Assembly (NCBI GenBank): GCA_903813345.2
Contig: CAIIXF020000009.1
Span: 16,457,759-16,517,758, forward strand
Reading direction: 5' to 3'
DNA from: Owenia fusiformis
Taxonomy: Eukaryota; Annelida; Polychaeta; Sabellida; Oweniidae
DNA: 60,000 nt
Part shown: positions 1 through 11,890 of the stretch, in pieces
Numbering within the stretch: the stretch's first letter is position 1
How the letters are laid out: each line of letters starts with the position of its first letter
Program-made: the position numbers and the translations under genes
Notes under the pieces: model-generated
Seen by the model: only the letters and a program-made list of their open reading frames with translations
Databases searched by the model: none
What the model was told of the DNA's origin: nothing

Positions 1-918
1 CATTTATCTTTTCTTAAAAGTTTATTAGGTGTTAAAAAATCAACAGCAACACCAGCAGTCTATGGAGAATTAGGCCGTTACGTTTTGAAATTAAGTTAAT
101 TAAATATTGGCTCCGTTTAATTCATCTATCACATGGAAACATTCTTCATAAAAGGCACTTGGTCAAACAAAATCACTGATATTTTGAAAAAATGTGATTT
201 ATTCTCATATTGGGAAACTCAAAAGATCGATGATGATTATATTTTTATCAAGATGATAACAAAAAAACTGTATCAGAATTATAAGTCTCAGTGGCAGAAA
301 GATATTTTCAAATATCCTGTTTTAAGAACTTACATAACATTCAAAAATGTCTTTGAAAGAGAGGGTTATTTAAATATACAAAATAGTAGATTTAGGCTTA
401 GTTCACACAAATTACATATAGAAATTGGTCATCATTTGAAGCCTTAGCCAAGACCTTTGGATGAACGTTTATGTAATATGTGTGGTATTTTAGAAGATGA
501 ACAACACTTTATCATGGTGTGTAAGAAAAATACAACAGAAAGAAAACTTTTGTTTGACACCCTGTGACCCTTATGCAATTTAATTTTGTAGGAAGTCCTG
601 ACTTTATTTTCAAAAAGCTTTTGTCTCATAAAAATTCTTATGTAATTTTACATCTAGCAAAGTTCATTTATCATTCATTCAAAAAACTGGATTAATATTG
701 TAACAATGATACATCACACTGATGTTTTAAATTCTGTCATGTTGTATTTTACAACTATCTCATATTTTTGTATTTTACATTTCGTGATGCTGTAATTGTA
801 TTTTACAACTTTGTATATTTCCTATGAAGTAGTTAGTTTAGTCTTAGTTTAATTTTGTATATTGTAGTTTGTAGTGACTAATATGTCATTGCAATGACAT
901 CAGAGAGTCAATAAAAGA
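1..918 (+). mobile_element. LINE (non-LTR retrotransposon) 3' end, copy 1
   Basis: This is the 3' end of a reverse-transcriptase-bearing retrotransposon. The first codons read LLGVKKSTATPAVYGELGR, a motif typical of the region after the RT domain in animal LINEs. Further on comes a C-x2-C...EDEQHF...C knuckle near 465-520, also typical of the ORF2 C-terminus. The frame is broken: stops fall at 97-99 and 118-120, the IKYW segment near 102 lies in another frame, and further stops occur downstream. The reading ends at a TAA at 693-695, followed by an AT-rich 3' untranslated region ending in CAATAAAAGA at 918. The window edge cuts off the start; copy 2 shows what lies upstream. Confidence 0.8.
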
Positions 919-920
919 TA

Positions 921-1896
921 CAGGGTGACCCAAAAAAAATGCAACCCTCCATTTTTCGAATATTTTTCTTAAATGGTGGTTAATTGCTCTGAAATTTGGC
1001 ACACAAGGACTTCATTCAATGTGGGATCCTCTGGCAAAGTTTCAATAATCATAGTCTTATATTGATAGAGTTATGGTCGTTCCAAAATATGCTCCAAATG
1101 TCATCCATTTCCAATGTCAGGTTTTCGGATGAATCACATTCCCTTCTTTCTGAACATGTAAACTCAAGAAATAATGTGTTCTGGGATCACAAATTCCAGA
1201 TAAAGTGCTTCACAGGCCTCTACATTCTGTTAAATGCACAGCTTGGGCTGCCAATTTCCAAACATGAAATCATCTGCCCCTTTTGGTTTGAGGTTGATAA
1301 TGGCAACACTGTTACTGTTAACACACAGCGCAATATTGGCGTTCCCAGGAAGTTCTAGGCAGTTCTAGAGTGACATAGAGGCTTCAATAGACAAGAACAG
1401 TGGTTCTAGAAGGATGGAGCTACTCTTCACACTTCTAATGATAGCATAGCCCGGCTCACTAGTCATTTCTATGAGAAGAGTATCTCTCCTAGGACGGAGG
1501 ACCATGGTCATCCCACAGTCTTGATCTCAATGCCCCTGACTTCTATATACGGGGTTATTTAAAGGATAATGTGTATGAAAATAACCCTACCGCAATTGCA
1601 GAACTCCAATAAGCAATGGCTGCAAAAATTTGAGCTATACCCATGGTGAAGAATGCATACGTGTTATGAACAGTTTTCCTTGAACATTGCAAGTTTGTTT
1701 TCAGCGAAATTGACGACATCTGGAGCATATTTTGAAACAACCATAACTCTATCAATATAAGACTATGATTATTAAAACTTTGCCAAAGGATCCCACATAG
1801 AATGAAGTCCTTGTGTGCCAAATTTCAGAGCAATTAACCTCCATTTAAGAAAAATATTCGAAAAATGGAGGGTTGCATTTTTTTTGGGTCACCCTG
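921..1896 (+). mobile_element. Tc1/mariner-superfamily DNA transposon, copy 1
   Basis: The element begins CAGGGTGACCC at 921 and ends GGGTCACCCTG at 1896, and is flanked by TA on both sides (919-920 and 1897-1898). Its terminal inverted repeats are about 190 bases long (921-1112 and 1707-1896) and differ at only a few positions. A degraded transposase lies between them. The TA target site and the CAGGGTG ends place it in the Tc1/mariner superfamily. It sits right at the 3' end of the LINE, so it inserted after the LINE did. Confidence 0.85.
1096..1690 (+). pseudogene. Degraded mariner-like transposase (copy 2 at 3995-4589)
   Basis: Three stretches match the DDE catalytic core of mariner-like transposases, in order and in shifting frames. 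The first is FSDESHSLLSEHVNSRN with the first acidic residue (near 1122). The second is an EQWF-stop-KDGATLHTSN segment with the second acidic residue (near 1390-1440). The third is DLNAPDFYIRGYLKDNVYEN (near 1524-1580), which in intact relatives carries the third acidic residue in an SPDLN motif. Stops and frameshifts separate them, so the copy is dead. The N-terminal DNA-binding part is missing, being replaced by the long terminal repeats. This is therefore a non-autonomous derivative. The second copy is identical apart from the change at 4118. Confidence 0.75.
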
Positions 1897-1898
1897 TA

Positions 1899-2511
1899 TA
1901 TACCATTGATAGTGCTGACTTTGGCTTACAGTCTCCAAGTCAAGAAGTTTCCTGACCCTGTCTAACATCTGTTGATTATCCCTGTTTATAAGTGATTTAA
2001 GAGCATGTCACTGAACGAACCTATATGCTTATTTATTATTTCTTCTTCTTCCTTATCCAATTTACGTGTTAGTGTACAGCTGGAAAGTAACATTTTGGTA
2101 AAGAAGTGCTATATCTGCACATTTCACATAGAGTGATGACAAGATGATAGAGTAACAAAGATTATGTCAAGCGGAGTTAATAATTTTTGTGCAAATCTTT
2201 TTCTTGGATCGAAAAATTTCATTTTAATTCGATTAACTTACGATAGGTGGCAAAAGGTCTAAAGGTATGTCGCGTGACACAAAACAACGAATCATATGAC
2301 ACGAAACAATGATTCATTCACCAGATGGCGCAGTTAAATGAGGTCAATTTTACGACAAACGAAAACCGTTTAGCTCAGCTTCAATTTTCAGGCTCCGGTA
2401 TTTTGACAAAAGTAAGTTCACATCATAGCCATTCTTAGGGGCAGGTTTGAGGCACCAACGATTTATTTTGAAGTTTTTCTAAGGAATTATTCCCGATTTC
2501 CGGTATTGCGC
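1899..2511. other. No gene seen; flank of the duplicated block
   Basis: The first ~25 bases (TACCATTGATAGTGCTGACTTT) match the continuation of repeat family D, seen on the minus strand near 29500 and on the plus strand near 31785. The LINE plus mariner therefore interrupts a family D copy here. Bases 2126-2511 mark the junction between the two duplicates, and I see no coding signal there. Confidence 0.6.
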
Positions 2512-2815
2512 CTTTAAGAACCTTAAAATTTAGGCTCTCCAGTCACGGCCTTATTTTTAACATCGCTGCGCATGCGTATTGGAGGGAGTGGAGGGATCAA
2601 GTGTGAGTTTGGACCAACTTTTGCAAGTTTGACCAGGAAATCCCCTTTCATTTGGTATGTTAGTAACATTTTTGATCGTAGTTGTATGTAAGAATCATAT
2701 ACATGTCGAGTTATAAGCATAAATGTCACAGTTTGAAGGATAAATGGAAATATAAACACTTCCGGTAAATATTCTGACAAAAAGCTTTCGGACTTTTCTC
2801 TTATTATAAAGGTAG
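2512..2815 (+). repeat. Dispersed repeat family D, copy 1
   Basis: A ~300-base segment starting AAGAACCTTAAAATTTAGGC and ending TTATTATAAAGGTAG. It recurs at 31485-31808 on the plus strand and, partly, at 29478-29640 on the minus strand. The segment contains GCGCATGCG and GGAGGGAGTGGAGGGATC. In all three copies the conserved part ends in TAAAG|GTA, which resembles a splice donor. An open frame on the minus strand here looks incidental. Confidence 0.75.
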
Positions 2816-3817
2816 TATGACTCTTTAGTTGAACCTATCCTAACTTATGCTTCACAGGTGTGGATTAATGAAAAACATCTTGAGACAATTGAGACAATGC
2901 ATTTATCTTTTCTTAAAAGTTTATTAGGTGTTAAAAAATCAACAGCAACACCAGCAGTCTATGGAGAATTAGGCCGTTACGTTTTGAAATTAAGTTAATT
3001 AAATATTGGCTCCGTTTAATTCATCTATCACATGGAAACATTCTTCATAAAAGGCACTTGGTCAAACAAAATCACTGATATTTTGAAAAAATGTGATTTA
3101 TTCTCATATTGGGAAACTCAAAAGATCGATGATGATTATATTTTTATCAAGATGATAACAAAAAAACTGTATCAGAATTATAAGTCTCAGTGGCAGAAAG
3201 ATATTTTCAAATATCCTGTTTTAAGAACTTACATAACATTCAAAAATGTCTTTGAAAGAGAGGGTTATTTAAATATACAAAATAGTAGATTTAGGCTTAG
3301 TTCACACAAATTACATATAGAAATTGGTCATCATTTGAAGCCTTAGCCAAGACCTTTGGATGAACGTTTATGTAATATGTGTGGTATTTTAGAAGATGAA
3401 CAACACTTTATCATGGTGTGTAAGAAAAATACAACAGAAAGAAAACTTTTGTTTGACACCCTGTGACCCTTATGCAATTTAATTTTGTAGGAAGTCCTGA
3501 CTTTATTTTCAAAAAGCTTTTGTCTCATAAAAATTCTTATGTAATTTTACATCTAGCAAAGTTCATTTATCATTCATTCAAAAAACTGGATTAATATTGT
3601 AACAATGATACATCACACTGATGTTTTAAATTCTGTCATGTTGTATTTTACAACTATCTCATATTTTTGTATTTTACATTTCGTGATGCTGTAATTGTAT
3701 TTTACAACTTTGTATATTTCCTATGAAGTAGTTAGTTTAGTCTTAGTTTAATTTTGTATATTGTAGTTTGTAGTGACTAATATGTCATTGCAATGACATC
3801 AGAGAGTCAATAAAAGA
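2816..3817 (+). mobile_element. LINE 3' end, copy 2
   Basis: This is the same LINE fragment as at the window start, with its 5' boundary visible. Homology begins at about 2816 with YDSLVEPILTYASQVW, the conserved end of the RT thumb region, and continues into the LLGVKKST motif. Everything upstream (endonuclease and RT palm) is absent, so the insertion is 5'-truncated. The same stops and frameshifts appear as in copy 1, and the 3' end is at 3817, next to the TA that flanks the mariner. It inserted into family D just after the GGTAG at 2811-2815. Confidence 0.85.
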
Positions 3818-3819
3818 TA

Positions 3820-4795
3820 CAGGGTGACCCAAAAAAAATGCAACCCTCCATTTTTCGAATATTTTTCTTAAATGGTGGTTAATTGCTCTGAAATTTGGCA
3901 CACAAGGACTTCATTCAATGTGGGATCCTCTGGCAAAGTTTCAATAATCATAGTCTTATATTGATAGAGTTATGGTCGTTCCAAAATATGCTCCAAATGT
4001 CATCCATTTCCAATGTCAGGTTTTCGGATGAATCACATTCCCTTCTTTCTGAACATGTAAACTCAAGAAATAATGTGTTCTGGGATCACAAATTCCAGAT
4101 AAAGTGCTTCACAGGCCCCTACATTCTGTTAAATGCACAGCTTGGGCTGCCAATTTCCAAACATGAAATCATCTGCCCCTTTTGGTTTGAGGTTGATAAT
4201 GGCAACACTGTTACTGTTAACACACAGCGCAATATTGGCGTTCCCAGGAAGTTCTAGGCAGTTCTAGAGTGACATAGAGGCTTCAATAGACAAGAACAGT
4301 GGTTCTAGAAGGATGGAGCTACTCTTCACACTTCTAATGATAGCATAGCCCGGCTCACTAGTCATTTCTATGAGAAGAGTATCTCTCCTAGGACGGAGGA
4401 CCATGGTCATCCCACAGTCTTGATCTCAATGCCCCTGACTTCTATATACGGGGTTATTTAAAGGATAATGTGTATGAAAATAACCCTACCGCAATTGCAG
4501 AACTCCAATAAGCAATGGCTGCAAAAATTTGAGCTATACCCATGGTGAAGAATGCATACGTGTTATGAACAGTTTTCCTTGAACATTGCAAGTTTGTTTT
4601 CAGCGAAATTGACGACATCTGGAGCATATTTTGAAACAACCATAACTCTATCAATATAAGACTATGATTATTAAAACTTTGCCAAAGGATCCCACATAGA
4701 ATGAAGTCCTTGTGTGCCAAATTTCAGAGCAATTAACCTCCATTTAAGAAAAATATTCGAAAAATGGAGGGTTGCATTTTTTTTGGGTCACCCTG
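3820..4795 (+). mobile_element. Tc1/mariner-superfamily DNA transposon, copy 2
   Basis: The second copy of the 976-base element at 921-1896, with the same TA flanks, inverted repeats and broken transposase. It came with the tandem duplication and is not an independent insertion, because its flanks are identical to copy 1. Confidence 0.9.
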
Positions 4796-5039
4796 TATAT
4801 ACCATTGATAGTGCTGACTTTGGCTTACAGTCTCCAAGTCAAGAAGTTTCCTGACCCTGTCTAACATCTGTTGATTATCCCTGTTTATAAGTGATTTAAG
4901 AGCATGTCACTGAACGAACCTATATGCTTATTTATTATTTCTTCTTCTTCCTTATCCAATTTACGTGTTAGTGTACAGCTGGAAAGTAACATTTTGGTAA
5001 AGAAGTGCTATATCTGCACATTTCTGGTACAAAATTAAG

Positions 5040-5945
5040 TATGAAGGCATGTGTCTATTTCCTTGCTTTTTGGCTCACACAGTGAGCCTATGGGATCGAC
5101 CAGGCGTCCGTCCGTCCGTTGGTCCGTCCATCCGTTGGTCCGTCCGTTGGTTCGTCCGTCCGTTGGTTCGTCCGTCAACATTGGTCGCACAAATTAAAAC
5201 TGCTATTCATATCCACAGTCATTTTATGCATATCCATAATGCCTATTTGACCTATCATCGCCATTTCCCAAGTTCGCCCGGTTTCCGAGAAATTGCTGAT
5301 TTTAACGTCAAAAAGTCAAATTTTCTGTAAATACTGGACACTTTGCTGTATATGCAACTTATGTCCTCTGCAGATTTCAAAGCTCTCGGAGTTACAGTTT
5401 TGGGTGTTTACTCTGTAAAATTTGACAAAAAGTAGGACTTAGTCATTTTCAGGAAACTTTCTTATGTATAAAGTCAATGGCAGGTTTTGTGATTGACAAG
5501 TTTCTCAAAGTTTGCACTTGATCATTTCTTGCAATGAATTACATCATAACTAGATTTAAGCATTACTACTACTACATAGTGCTCAATATATGTCAGCATC
5601 AAATTTTTACTGTTTTTGAGATATTTGACGTCAAAAAACAGTAAAAATAAGTTATTTTTCAACTTGCTTCAATTTGACCAAATTTTTTTGGAAAATCATC
5701 TACAAGTTACCAGGAGTTCAAATCTGACATTAGTTTTAGGATTTGACCTTTACTTGACCTTCAGTGACCTTTGAAAGGTAAAAAAAGTTGATTTTTCAAA
5801 CTAGGTCACACAACTGTGCTGTCTAAGTTTCTCAAAGTTCGAGACTACAAATCCAAATCAATATTTTTGTTTGAAAGTCAGGATATACATTCCTCTGAAG
5901 GTCTGTGTGAGCACAGGACCGTGCGTCCTATTTTTTCAGGAAAGT
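5040..5945 (+). repeat. Dispersed repeat family A (CGTCCGTTGG / AGGTCA type)
   Basis: It starts with TTTGGCTCACACAGTGAGCC, followed by a CGTCCGTTGGTCCGTC microsatellite (5105-5175). A long non-coding body follows, ending near GTGTGAGCACAGGACCGTGC. The start and end carry short inverted motifs (GCTCACACA and TGTGTGAGC). The part 5570-5940 recurs at 32780-33000 and 33403-33640, and a shorter core recurs near 37110-37390. Three TGACCT half-sites sit at 5744, 5755 and 5765. I see no real ORF; the frame open at 5049-5330 is microsatellite translation. Confidence 0.8.
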
Positions 5946-5964
5946 ATCATTACACTGTCTACTT

Positions 5965-6540
5965 TTAGGGGTTTGTAGAAAAAATGGGTACCAGGTAGTA
6001 AATCCTCCATGCTGGGTTCGAACTTGGTACTCGGTCAAAAAAACTGTGTACCCAAAAAACGAAAAATACGAATATATAACATAATTAGATCATTAGAAAA
6101 CGGTTACCTGTATTTTACAGGCGACCCAGGCGGGCGCTTTTATTCTTTTCATAGGGGTGGTAGGATCAAAAACACATTCAAAAATTATTTTATTGCATGA
6201 TTATCTTTGAGATTCTGTCGTTGTGTAACTACTCGTATATAGGCTATAATGAAAACACGCGCTAACGCGCCACGCGCCAACGCACTATAGAAAATGATCC
6301 GTCCCCCACGATGTGTGCGCATGTTTTAAGCGCATGTTTATGATTGGTCTATATCCTTGGCCCAGGGACATGTATAATTAGGGTTATGATTCCCTGGGAA
6401 CTTGTCAAAACATTGACACTTCAAAGACTGTATAAATCACCGCTAACCTGTCAATCAGACTTTGATGTGAACTTTGCGGCCGCAGGAAATAAACAAAGCC
6501 TCTCGAAAATTACACTTTTCAAGTTACAATTTCTCTAAAA
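5965..6540. repeat. Dispersed repeat family F, copy 1
   Basis: Bases 5965-6200 are the reverse complement of sequence at 13195-13330 and 13905-14020, without the palindrome that splits that copy. Bases 6240-6540 match 14515-14775 in direct orientation (GAACTTGTC-AAACATTGACACTTC, then ATTACACTTTTCAAGTTA). No coding potential is seen. Confidence 0.7.
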
Positions 6541-8000
6541 ATATAACACCAATTAAGATGTTCTTCACACCGTTAAAAAAACAGAATCCAACTTTAATTG
6601 AGGAAATAATTCCAAAACTAAATGAATGTGTACTTTTCTCTGTATTTAACCTGAAAGAACATGAGTAACTTAAAATTAATAAATATTTACGGCCAATCAC
6701 CGGACAATGATAAAAGACGCTGGTCAGGTTTACATTACTTTTTAAATCGTCTCTTATTTAAAACTTTAATTCCAATCTACATGAAATAAAATGTAATAAA
6801 ATGAAATACAATCCTGTTTTCAACAATATTCCTGGTTAAATAGGTAATATAATTCACTGGGACTGACGTAATTCAAGACTTTTTAAATCTAAAAATCAAA
6901 TTGAGAAAAACGAAAGCAAACATGAAAGGGGGGTTTATAGGGGTCTTGGAAATCCATATACACTATTTTTCACTAGCCCCTTCTTGTACCATTTACAGCA
7001 TTTTCACCCCTTTTACATGTATAACATACAGTGTATGCAATATTTTTCACATCGATCTCCCTATTACTACTATATTTTACAAAAAGCTCAGGTAAATACC
7101 ATATATATCTGTACGATAATTTTGAAACTACCGTTGAGAAAACTTTGGATAATATTCAGAAGGAAATAACATAATGCAAGAATCCACGTAGTACCAAATG
7201 TATAATCATACGGCAAATAGGCAGTACACAGGCCCGAAGCCAGGGGGGGGGGGTTCGGAGGGTGACTTGGGAATTTTTGAAAAAGTGACCCCCCCCCTGG
7301 GAAATTCTGGTTACGGTCCTGGCATATGGCATATAGAGACTACTATATAGAGATCTGGATTACCCCAATAAATGTGGGACTGATTTTTCAAATCACCCCT
7401 ACAACCAGGCCCTCTGGCCAGAGATTCTTTCAAAATCATGCAGTTTTTCACCATTCTGAGAATTTTTGCATGATTATTAGCCAAAATTGTGAAAAAGCTC
7501 CCTCTGGAAAAAGGTTCCCCCTCCTGGTAAAAGCTGGCTACGGGTAAGCCCCCACAACTACTTGTGTATATTGAAATCCCAAATTTATGGGGATAAGCTG
7601 TATCTGCAGTATTCGTTCAAACTGTACTTTAAATTTCATAAAAGGCTTCTTTAGTTCTTTTAAAACATATGTTTATTTAACTTATACGATGCCATATACG
7701 ATAAATGTTGCCCCCTCATTCTGAACAGCGCGTTAGTGTTATAACCAACTATATATGGTGGTTGGTACTTGGTGGTATACGCAATATTGAAGCAGCAAAT
7801 TGGAATCTGTTTAAATAAAACGAGAGCGATAGCGATGTATGGGTATGTACGCGCTGATTGGTCAACAGTGATCAGTGACGTCAGGGTCAAGTTAGGTCAC
7901 CTGCTTGACCACTGAGAACATTAAATTTAGAGAAAATTGGGACAAACTGAGGATGGCATAAGTAAACTGAACAATATTGCAAAATAGCGGGGTCAGATGT
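6541..8000. other. No gene seen
   Basis: AT-rich sequence with no conserved ORF or splice-bounded exon that I can recognise. A G-run and a C-run (7228-7240 and 7290-7297) could pair as a hairpin. The open frames here are short and lack protein-like composition. Confidence 0.5.
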
Positions 8001-8499
8001 CCTTTTTTTGTTCGGCTTTTTCAGGAAAGCAACAAACTTGGCACACTTGTAGAATCATATGATATGAGTAAAAAATGATTTCAGGGCAAGTGATTTGGGG
8101 TGGTCTTCATGGATTTTTTAGCCTCTGACCCCCCACCCCTACCAGACTGGGAGGGGTATATTATTAAAATTAAATAAAAATGGTTTTAAAGTATTTTTCT
8201 TTAAATGACTTCATTTGGTGATTGCTTTGAGCCTTGAAATTGTGTAAAACCCAATTAAGAAGTTGTCTGTAGCAAGAAAAACTCATTTTAACACAATTAT
8301 TTAAGAATAATTTGTTGTTTAAAGGGTCAAATACGGTACATCCAGTACTGTATTTCAAGAATGTGCTGTCTGATAGTCCTGAAAAAATTCATAGTAGTAG
8401 AGGTTTAAGTGTTTATCACAGATAGAAAATATACTACTGGTGGCTCGTGTATTTTTTGAGAAAAAAATTCTCGAAATTTCAATTTTTAAGTGCATGCAG

Positions 8500-9000
8500 C
8501 TCAGGGGTAACCTTATTTTACCTTAATAATTTTTAAAATATGCAATGTATGCATCTCATATGAGGTCAAAATGATGCATAGAGCATTGTTTTGTCATATT
8601 ATTCCTAATAAGATGTAAAAAAATTATTGGAAATTTTTCAAAAATCCAAATTTTCATTTTCGCTTCTAAAAGGCCAGGGGTAACCATATTTTACCTTAAT
8701 AATTTTCAAGATATGTAATAGATGCATCTCAAATTAGCTCAAAATGGTGCATATAGCTTTGTTTTATCAGATTACCCTTGATTAGATGTAGAAAAATGAT
8801 TTAACATTTCTTTAAAATCTAAATTTTCATTTTAGCTTATTGTGGCCTATGGGTAGCCATATTTTACCTTAATAATTTTCAAAGTACAAGACATATGCAT
8901 CTCAAATGAGCTTTAAAGGTTTTTTTAATCTTCTTTTGTCATATATTATTTCTAGGGAATGTAAAAAATGTTTGGAAACTTGAAAAAATGATATTTTCAT
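8500..9000 (+). repeat. ~172-base tandem repeat, left arm
   Basis: Units each contain GGGGTAACC-ATATTTTACCTTAATAATTTTC followed by GCATCTCAAATGAGCTCAAAATGGTGCAT. They start near 8505, 8677 and 8851. A decayed further unit lies at 9455-9560, beyond the 9017-9422 insertion. Confidence 0.75.
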
Positions 9001-9016
9001 ATTAGGCCATAAGATA

Positions 9017-9422
9017 TAGATTCTCTGGTTTGCGTCCTGGCAAAATCCAAATCATGCAAGGGTACAAGGAAACAAACACAAACTCAAAAAAAACACAAAC
9101 TTGTTTGCTGAGAAATGTATATATTTTATGGGCATTAAAAGGAATGACATACCAATTTGCAGTGATACAAACACAGATCTATACGTTTATACAATATATT
9201 TAAATATAGGTATTATTCAAGGGTAAAAATAAAAAAATGTATGCCTAAGTAATAAATAACACTGTCAATTTTGACGCACATCAATTTATCCGCCATTTCG
9301 TCTGATTCTGATTGAATGAAATGCTATGTTACTTTCAGACCCTTGTGGTTGCTATTTGGATGTGTTTGTTTTTTCTGATTTAGTCAAAATCATGCAAGCA
9401 AGGGGAAGCAAAACAAAGAATC
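9017..9422. mobile_element. Small inverted-repeat element inside the left arm
   Basis: It begins TAGATTCTCTGGTTTGC and ends GCAAAACAAAGAATCTA, which are inverted and imperfect. AAATCATGCAAG appears near both ends. The segment has no counterpart in the right arm, so it inserted after the palindrome formed. No ORF is seen, so it is probably a MITE of unknown family. Confidence 0.55.
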
Positions 9423-10779
9423 TAATTCTTACGGCCTTCGCTTTTGATGCCATTTTACCGTAATAATTTAAATAAAGATATATCACACTTGTTACTCAAA
9501 CGAGCTCAAAATGTTGATTATAGTCAAGTTTTGCCATTTATTCCTTCTGAAATAAGAAAAAATTATAAAAAATCTCAACATCCATTTATTTATTTATATA
9601 AAGAATCACAACATCCATTTATTCCTTTTTAGTACCACTAGCTCAATACTGTACTATAGTTTTATCGAGCACTTTTCTAAGATTTGAAAATGTTTGACAG
9701 TCCAGTTTGTACTGAGTAGTAGCATTGTTAAGATTCTATGTATAATCATTTGAAAATATAATCCAAATCCATAAAACATAATCAAACAGGTCAGGATTTA
9801 TAGATTCTGACAGTCTCCCCTACGGCTACATAGCCCAGAGCAAATGAGATATGATTTCAAACATTTGCATATGTTCCCTCAACACTCCTTAAACATCAAA
9901 CAAGTTTTTTGCATGCCTCGGATGCAACATCTTTTGTTATTATACAGATATCCGCCTCATAGGACCTACATTTTCATATGTTGTGGCCTCAGTATCAGCA
10001 GTGGGAGTAGTCCAACCACATTCATGTGGTGATAGAAACTGTGGGTTAGAATGCATCAGAATAACAAATGACTACAACTGCAATGTTTCTAAAAAAAGAT
10101 TCAAAGTTTAAAAACAACTGCAATAGCTCTGGGTATGCACCTTCCATTCCTTCAAATCAGATGATTTAGATTAGTAGTAGAATGCAAAGGTGACATATCA
10201 AATTCATTGATTGCATGAAAAATTGGGAGGGCTAAACTTTGGTCATGGCCAAGTGGTCTTGTAATATTGTGGGCAGGTTACAGATATTGGAAGGATTTCC
10301 CCTTACCATATGCAATCCAAATTGACATTTTCAGTTTTACTACATCAAAATCAATTGTTAGGCAATGATTGAAGCAGTCTCTCGTATGGAGAAATATCCT
10401 TGATGGCGCCTAAGACATTGCATTACTTGGTCACTATCATCTTGCCATGTTCTTGAGGGTTTCAGTGTTGATGCCTGGAAGGAGGACAGCTCCCTCTTGT
10501 TCCCACTACATCTTGGATTGCATTTGGTAAAAGAAAATCCATTCAATAACTATCTGTGCATGATATTGCAAAATCAATTGGCCATGACCAAAGTTTAGTC
10601 CTCCCCATTTTTCATTCAATCATTCTATGCGATGTCACATCTGCATTTAACTACTACTCTAAATCATCTGATTTGGAGGAATGGAAGGTGTACCCAGAGG
10701 TGATGCAAGTGTTCTTAAACCTAATATCTTAATATAATACTTCATTGATTTATCATTTTATATCTCAGTATGAATATAT

Positions 10780-11890
10780 GAACATATGAATATGACAAAA
10801 TGCCATTTTGAGCTTATTTAAGTTGCAAATGTGACATATCTTGAAAATTATTATGGTAAAATGAGGCCACCTATAACCAGTCAAAAGCTAAATCAAAATC
10901 TGATCATTTTTTCCATCTCCTTAGAAATGATATGACAAAACAAGATTATATACACCATTTCAAGCTCATTTGAGATGCATATATGTAACATACATTGAAA
11001 ATTATAAGTATGGTTACCCCTGGGCTGTCAAAAGCTCAAATATAAAATTTAGATTTTTAGATATTAGATATTTAGAAATGTCAAATTATGTTTTTATATA
11101 TTATTAGGGGAAATATGATAACAAGACTTCTGGTATATGAACCACTTTGAGCTCATTTTAGATGCATATGTGATAATATGTAAGTATTATGTTAAAAATA
11201 TGGTCAAATAGAAAATTCAGATTTTTAAGAAATGTCCAATAATTTTTCTACATCTTATTTGGGGTATGATAAAACAAGACTATATGCACCATTTTGAGCT
11301 CATTTGAGATGCATATATTACATATCTTGAAAATTATTATGCTAAAATATGGTTATACCCCTGGACTATCTGAAGCTTAAATGAAAATTTAGAGTTTTAA
11401 GAATTATCAATCATTTTTCTACATCTTATTAGGGTTAATATGATTAAAAAAGACTAGATGCACCATATTGAGCTCATTTGAGATGGATATATTACATATT
11501 TTAAAAATTATTAAGGTACAATATGGTTGCCCCTGGCCCTTCAGAAGCGAAAATGAAAATTAGATTAAAAAAAAATTCCAATCTTTTTTTTACTTCTAAT
11601 TAGCAATATTATGACAAAACAAGACTAGATGCACCATTTTGAGCTCATTTGAGATGGATATATTACATATTTTGAAAATTATTAAGGTACAATATGGTTA
11701 CCCCTGGCCATTCAGAATCGAAAATGAAAATTTGAATTTTTTTTTGATTCCTATCTTTTTTGTACATCTAATTAGCAATAATATGACAAAACAAGACTAG
11801 AAGCACCATTCTGAGCTCATATGAGATGCATACATTGACTATCTTAAAAATTATTGAGGTAAGATAAGGTTACCCCTGAGCCAAATGCAC
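10780..11890 (-). repeat. ~172-base tandem repeat, right arm
   Basis: The same unit as in the left arm, reverse-complemented. The phrase ATATGGTTACCCCTGG (or a variant) recurs near 11010, 11348, 11520, 11692 and 11866, so the clean spacing is 172-174 bases. Earlier units toward 10800 are more decayed. Confidence 0.8.

Larger units (their letters stand above)
1..5024. repeat. Tandem segmental duplication, offset 2899
   Basis: Bases 1-2125 are repeated at 2900-5024 almost without change. Reading by eye I found one substitution (T at 1219, C at 4118). The copies part company after 2125 and 5024, in the shared stretch ending ATATCTGCACATTTC. The block holds a LINE 3' end, a mariner-like element and the flank in which they sit. 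Copy 1 starts before the window, so more copies may lie upstream. The near identity means a very recent duplication or an assembly artefact such as an unmerged haplotype. Confidence 0.93.

Noticed and set aside
2523-2780. Minus-strand ORFs in family D (also at 29383 and 31489)
   Set aside because: The frame is present because the repeat copies are similar, but lengths and ends differ between copies and no domain is seen.
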